Positions 6,064 to 7,992 of a DNA stretch of 7,992 nt are shown here, one piece after another; positions within the stretch are counted from its first letter, which is position 1; each line of letters starts with the position of its first letter. The position numbers were made by a program, and so were the translations under genes. Below the pieces are notes generated by a model. That model saw only the letters and a program-made list of their open reading frames with translations. It did no database searches and was not told the origin of the DNA. The DNA is from Deferribacteres bacterium (GTDB taxonomy: Bacteria; Thermosulfidibacterota; Thermosulfidibacteria; Thermosulfidibacterales; Thermosulfidibacteraceae): the NCBI GenBank assembly GCA_013153205.1, contig JAADEW010000110.1, positions 1-7,992 of the forward strand. The letters are read 5' to 3'.

Positions 6064-7517
6064 TGCAGGTAAAGGTAAAGTTTCTGCCGGACAAAGAGGT
6101 CCTGATACCACAAGGGGCAACCCTCAAGTTTGCCATACAGAAAGCGGGAATAAATTTTGAGCTTCCCTGCGGCGGCGAGGGAATATGCGGAAAGTGCAAG
6201 CTCAAGATAATCTCACCCAACCCGCCCCCACCAACTGAAGCGGAAAAAAGGCTGATACCCCCATCTGAGCTTGAAAAGGGATACAGGCTGGCGTGTAAGT
6301 GCACCGTATGGAGCGACACTGTGGTTGAGCTGTCTGAGGTCAAAAGCGCTTCTGTTTCATCCACACCGCACATTTTCCCCCACATATCCTTTACCGCGGA
6401 TTTCCCGGAAAGATGCCCCGAAAACAGAAGATACATGGCGGTTGACCTTGGGACCACAACCATCTCGCTCTGCATAATGGAAGGCTCTCACGAAAAGATT
6501 GTCCACACCCACAACCCGCAAACAGCCTTCGGAGGCGATGTGATATCAAGAATCTCCCACGCTCAATCCAACCTGAACGAGCTGAGAAAACCCGTTATGG
6601 AACTCCTAAAAAGGACAGCAAAGGGGAAACTGTGCGCCGCCTCCGTCTCCGGAAATCCAGTAATGCAGGCAATCGTAAAGAGAGAGGACCTCTCCTGCCT
6701 CGGGAAATACCCCTTCTCCAAGGGAAGGATAAAAGGACAAAAAGTGGAGGTGGACTTCTGCGAGAATGGACTTTTATGCCTTCCTGAAATCGGCGGTTTT
6801 CTGGGAGGAGACAGCGCATCCCTTCTGTTAGCCTCATCTACCCTGTGCGCCCAAAGCTTTATAGCCATAGACATCGGCACCAACACCGAAATCCTTCTTA
6901 AAACCGAAAAAAAAATACTGGGAACCAGCACCCCCGCCGGACCCGCCTTTGAAGGATATGGAATAAAAAGCGGCACAACCTCCAGAGAAGGTGCCGTATA
7001 TCTGGTAGATGAGAGCCTGCAGGTTCACACCATAGGAGGTACCCCCCCTGAAGGGCTGTGCGGTTCGGGGCTGATATCGGCTATATACGCTTTAAAAAAG
7101 AACAATCTTATAGACGAAACGGGCAGGCTCAAAAAGGAAAAAGTAGAGCTTTATCCCGGTATATACATAACTCAGGAAGACATAAGGGCCTTTCAGGTGG
7201 CAAAAGCGGCAATCTATGCGTCGTGCAAAACCCTCATGGATAAAAGCGGTGCTAAAATAGAGAGACTGTTTCTTGCAGGAAATTTCGGCTCCTCCTTAAA
7301 GAAAGAGTGGTTGATAGAGCTGAAAATACTCCCTGAAGAGCTGGAGTCGTCAGAGTTTACATATCTGGGAAACACATCGCTGTGGGGAGCAAAGTGGTAT
7401 CTCATATCCTCGGAAGCAAGGGAGAAGATGGAGGAGCTTGCACAACTGGTGGATATTATTTATCTTTCCCATGAACCGGAATTTGAAGAAGAATTCATAA
7501 AGGGTATGCAGATATGA
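6063..7517 (+). CDS. Short RACE-type 2Fe-2S ferredoxin/ASKHA ATPase, putative corrinoid-protein activator
   Basis: Members of this family (DUF4445/ASKHA, e.g. RACo, AcsV and RamA-related) use ATP and an iron-sulfur centre to reduce inactive Co(II) corrinoid proteins to Co(I). The 484-residue protein has a plant-type ferredoxin domain (1-92) with Cys36, Cys42, Cys45 in C-G-G-E-G-I-C-G-K-C and Cys78 as likely fourth ligand. A linker of about 30 residues follows, then an ASKHA fold with D-L-G-T-T-T-I (128-134), S-G-N-P-V-M (196-201), D-I-G-T-N-T-E (270-276), A-G-P-A-F-E-G (292-298), C-G-S-G-L-I (333-338) and L-A-G-N-F-G (404-409). It is shorter than typical relatives of about 600-630 residues, apparently lacking the middle domain. 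I chose ATG 6063 (TGATG overlap with the rho stop) because an in-frame ATG at 5946 would extend 118 nt into rho and add residues before the ferredoxin fold. No strong Shine-Dalgarno is visible, so coupling to rho is likely. No corrinoid protein is encoded nearby, so the client is unknown. Confidence 0.85.
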   Translation: MQVKVKFLPDKEVLIPQGATLKFAIQKAGINFELPCGGEGICGKCKLKIISPNPPPPTEAEKRLIPPSELEKGYRLACKCTVWSDTVVELSEVKSASVSSTPHIFPHISFTADFPERCPENRRYMAVDLGTTTISLCIMEGSHEKIVHTHNPQTAFGGDVISRISHAQSNLNELRKPVMELLKRTAKGKLCAASVSGNPVMQAIVKREDLSCLGKYPFSKGRIKGQKVEVDFCENGLLCLPEIGGFLGGDSASLLLASSTLCAQSFIAIDIGTNTEILLKTEKKILGTSTPAGPAFEGYGIKSGTTSREGAVYLVDESLQVHTIGGTPPEGLCGSGLISAIYALKKNNLIDETGRLKKEKVELYPGIYITQEDIRAFQVAKAAIYASCKTLMDKSGAKIERLFLAGNFGSSLKKEWLIELKILPEELESSEFTYLGNTSLWGAKWYLISSEAREKMEELAQLVDIIYLSHEPEFEEEFIKGMQI

Positions 7518-7992
7518 AAGAGGCCATCTCCGAGATAGAGATTAAAAGGGTGGACGACATCAAACCTTACGTAAAACAGCTCAGCAAGCTCTATATGGAT
7601 GCATATAAAGGGCTCGAAAAATACGCTTACACCAAACCCAAGGACGTCAGGGGATATATAGAGTGGCTTTTCAAAAGGGATAAAGACGGCTTTTTCATAG
7701 CCTTTGACCCCAAAGGAAAGCCGGTGGGCTTCATCGGAACAGACACAAACTGGGTGAAAAACGGAAAGGTCATTGGAGAGATACACGAACTGGTGGTCTC
7801 GCCGCAAATGAAGGGAAAGGGGCTGGGCAGAGCCTTGATAGAAGAAGCCCTCAACTACTTCCGGCAAAAAGGGCTGAAGAAATCCGGGCTGTGGGTGGGG
7901 GAGCACAACTCAATAGCCCAGAAGCTGTATGTGGACTGTGGATACAGGGAGGTGGGAAGAAAAGGCAAGTGGATTAGAATGGAGAAGGAGCT
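7514..7992 (+). CDS. GNAT-family N-acetyltransferase, 3' end cut by window edge
   Basis: An open frame of 159 full codons runs to the window edge without a stop. It has a GNAT fold: an N-terminal helical part (about 10-56), strands with F-F-I-A-F-D (60-65) and V-G-F-I-G (71-75), then H-E-L-V-V-S-P (91-97). Next is the acetyl-CoA pyrophosphate-binding motif Q-M-K-G-K-G-L-G (98-105). The C-terminal half has W-V-G-E-H-N-S-I-A-Q-K-L-Y (127-139) and C-G-Y-R-E-V-G (142-148), the usual motif-B region. The gene is nearly complete; GNATs commonly end soon after this point. The ATG overlaps the stop of the upstream gene as ATGA, with AAAGGG 9 nt upstream. The substrate cannot be inferred; RimI-like protein acetylation and small-molecule acetylation are both possible. 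Confidence 0.88.
   Translation, partial: MKEAISEIEIKRVDDIKPYVKQLSKLYMDAYKGLEKYAYTKPKDVRGYIEWLFKRDKDGFFIAFDPKGKPVGFIGTDTNWVKNGKVIGEIHELVVSPQMKGKGLGRALIEEALNYFRQKGLKKSGLWVGEHNSIAQKLYVDCGYREVGRKGKWIRMEKE

Noticed and set aside
7460..7906. Minus-strand frame of 148 codons opposite the GNAT gene
   Set aside because: The plus strand encodes a clear GNAT with the acetyl-CoA motif; the opposite frame is a shadow.

Overview
The window looks like an ordinary stretch of bacterial chromosome, almost entirely coding, carrying core housekeeping genes. Arg codons AGA/AGG and Ile ATA are frequent, proteins are rich in Lys/Glu, and genes overlap by 1-4 nt at many junctions. One gene is a ferredoxin/ASKHA corrinoid-protein activator, a family known mainly from anaerobes. 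Together this suggests a compact-genome anaerobe, perhaps thermophilic, of a deep-branching or Desulfobacterota/Aquificota-like lineage. The taxonomic guess is weak because no rRNA is present.

Left arm (1-2162, minus strand): four genes read leftward as one tightly packed operon: glnB (PII signal protein, TTG start), rpiB (ribose-5-phosphate isomerase B), glyA (serine hydroxymethyltransferase) and the first 33 codons of a dCMP deaminase (GTG start, cut by the window edge). Each gene overlaps the next by 4, 4 and 1 nt. rpiB, glyA and the deaminase share a theme: pentose phosphate, one-carbon units and dUMP, all precursors for nucleotide (especially thymidylate) synthesis. PII would add a nitrogen/carbon/energy sensor.

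Divergent spacer (2163-2252): a perfect 8-bp inverted repeat separated by 18 nt. It coincides with plausible -35 and -10 elements for both the leftward glnB operon and the rightward era operon.

Right arm (2253-7992, plus strand): era (ribosome-assembly GTPase) and mgtE (Mg2+ channel/transporter) overlap by 58 nt. A 123-nt gap with a consensus TTGACA box follows, then tRNA-Ser(CGA). Only 25 nt later comes rho (transcription terminator), with no visible terminator or promoter between them, so a joint tRNA-rho transcript is likely. rho is stop/start-coupled to a short RACE-type 2Fe-2S/ASKHA ATPase gene, which is ATGA-coupled to a GNAT acetyltransferase gene that runs off the right edge.

I found no mobile element, CRISPR array, prophage or defence system, and no clearly new multi-gene system. 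The most notable points are a PII protein with a shortened T-loop lacking the uridylylated tyrosine, a RACE protein that seems to lack the middle domain, a tryptophan at a bicyclomycin-resistance position of Rho, and the tRNA-Ser/rho arrangement.
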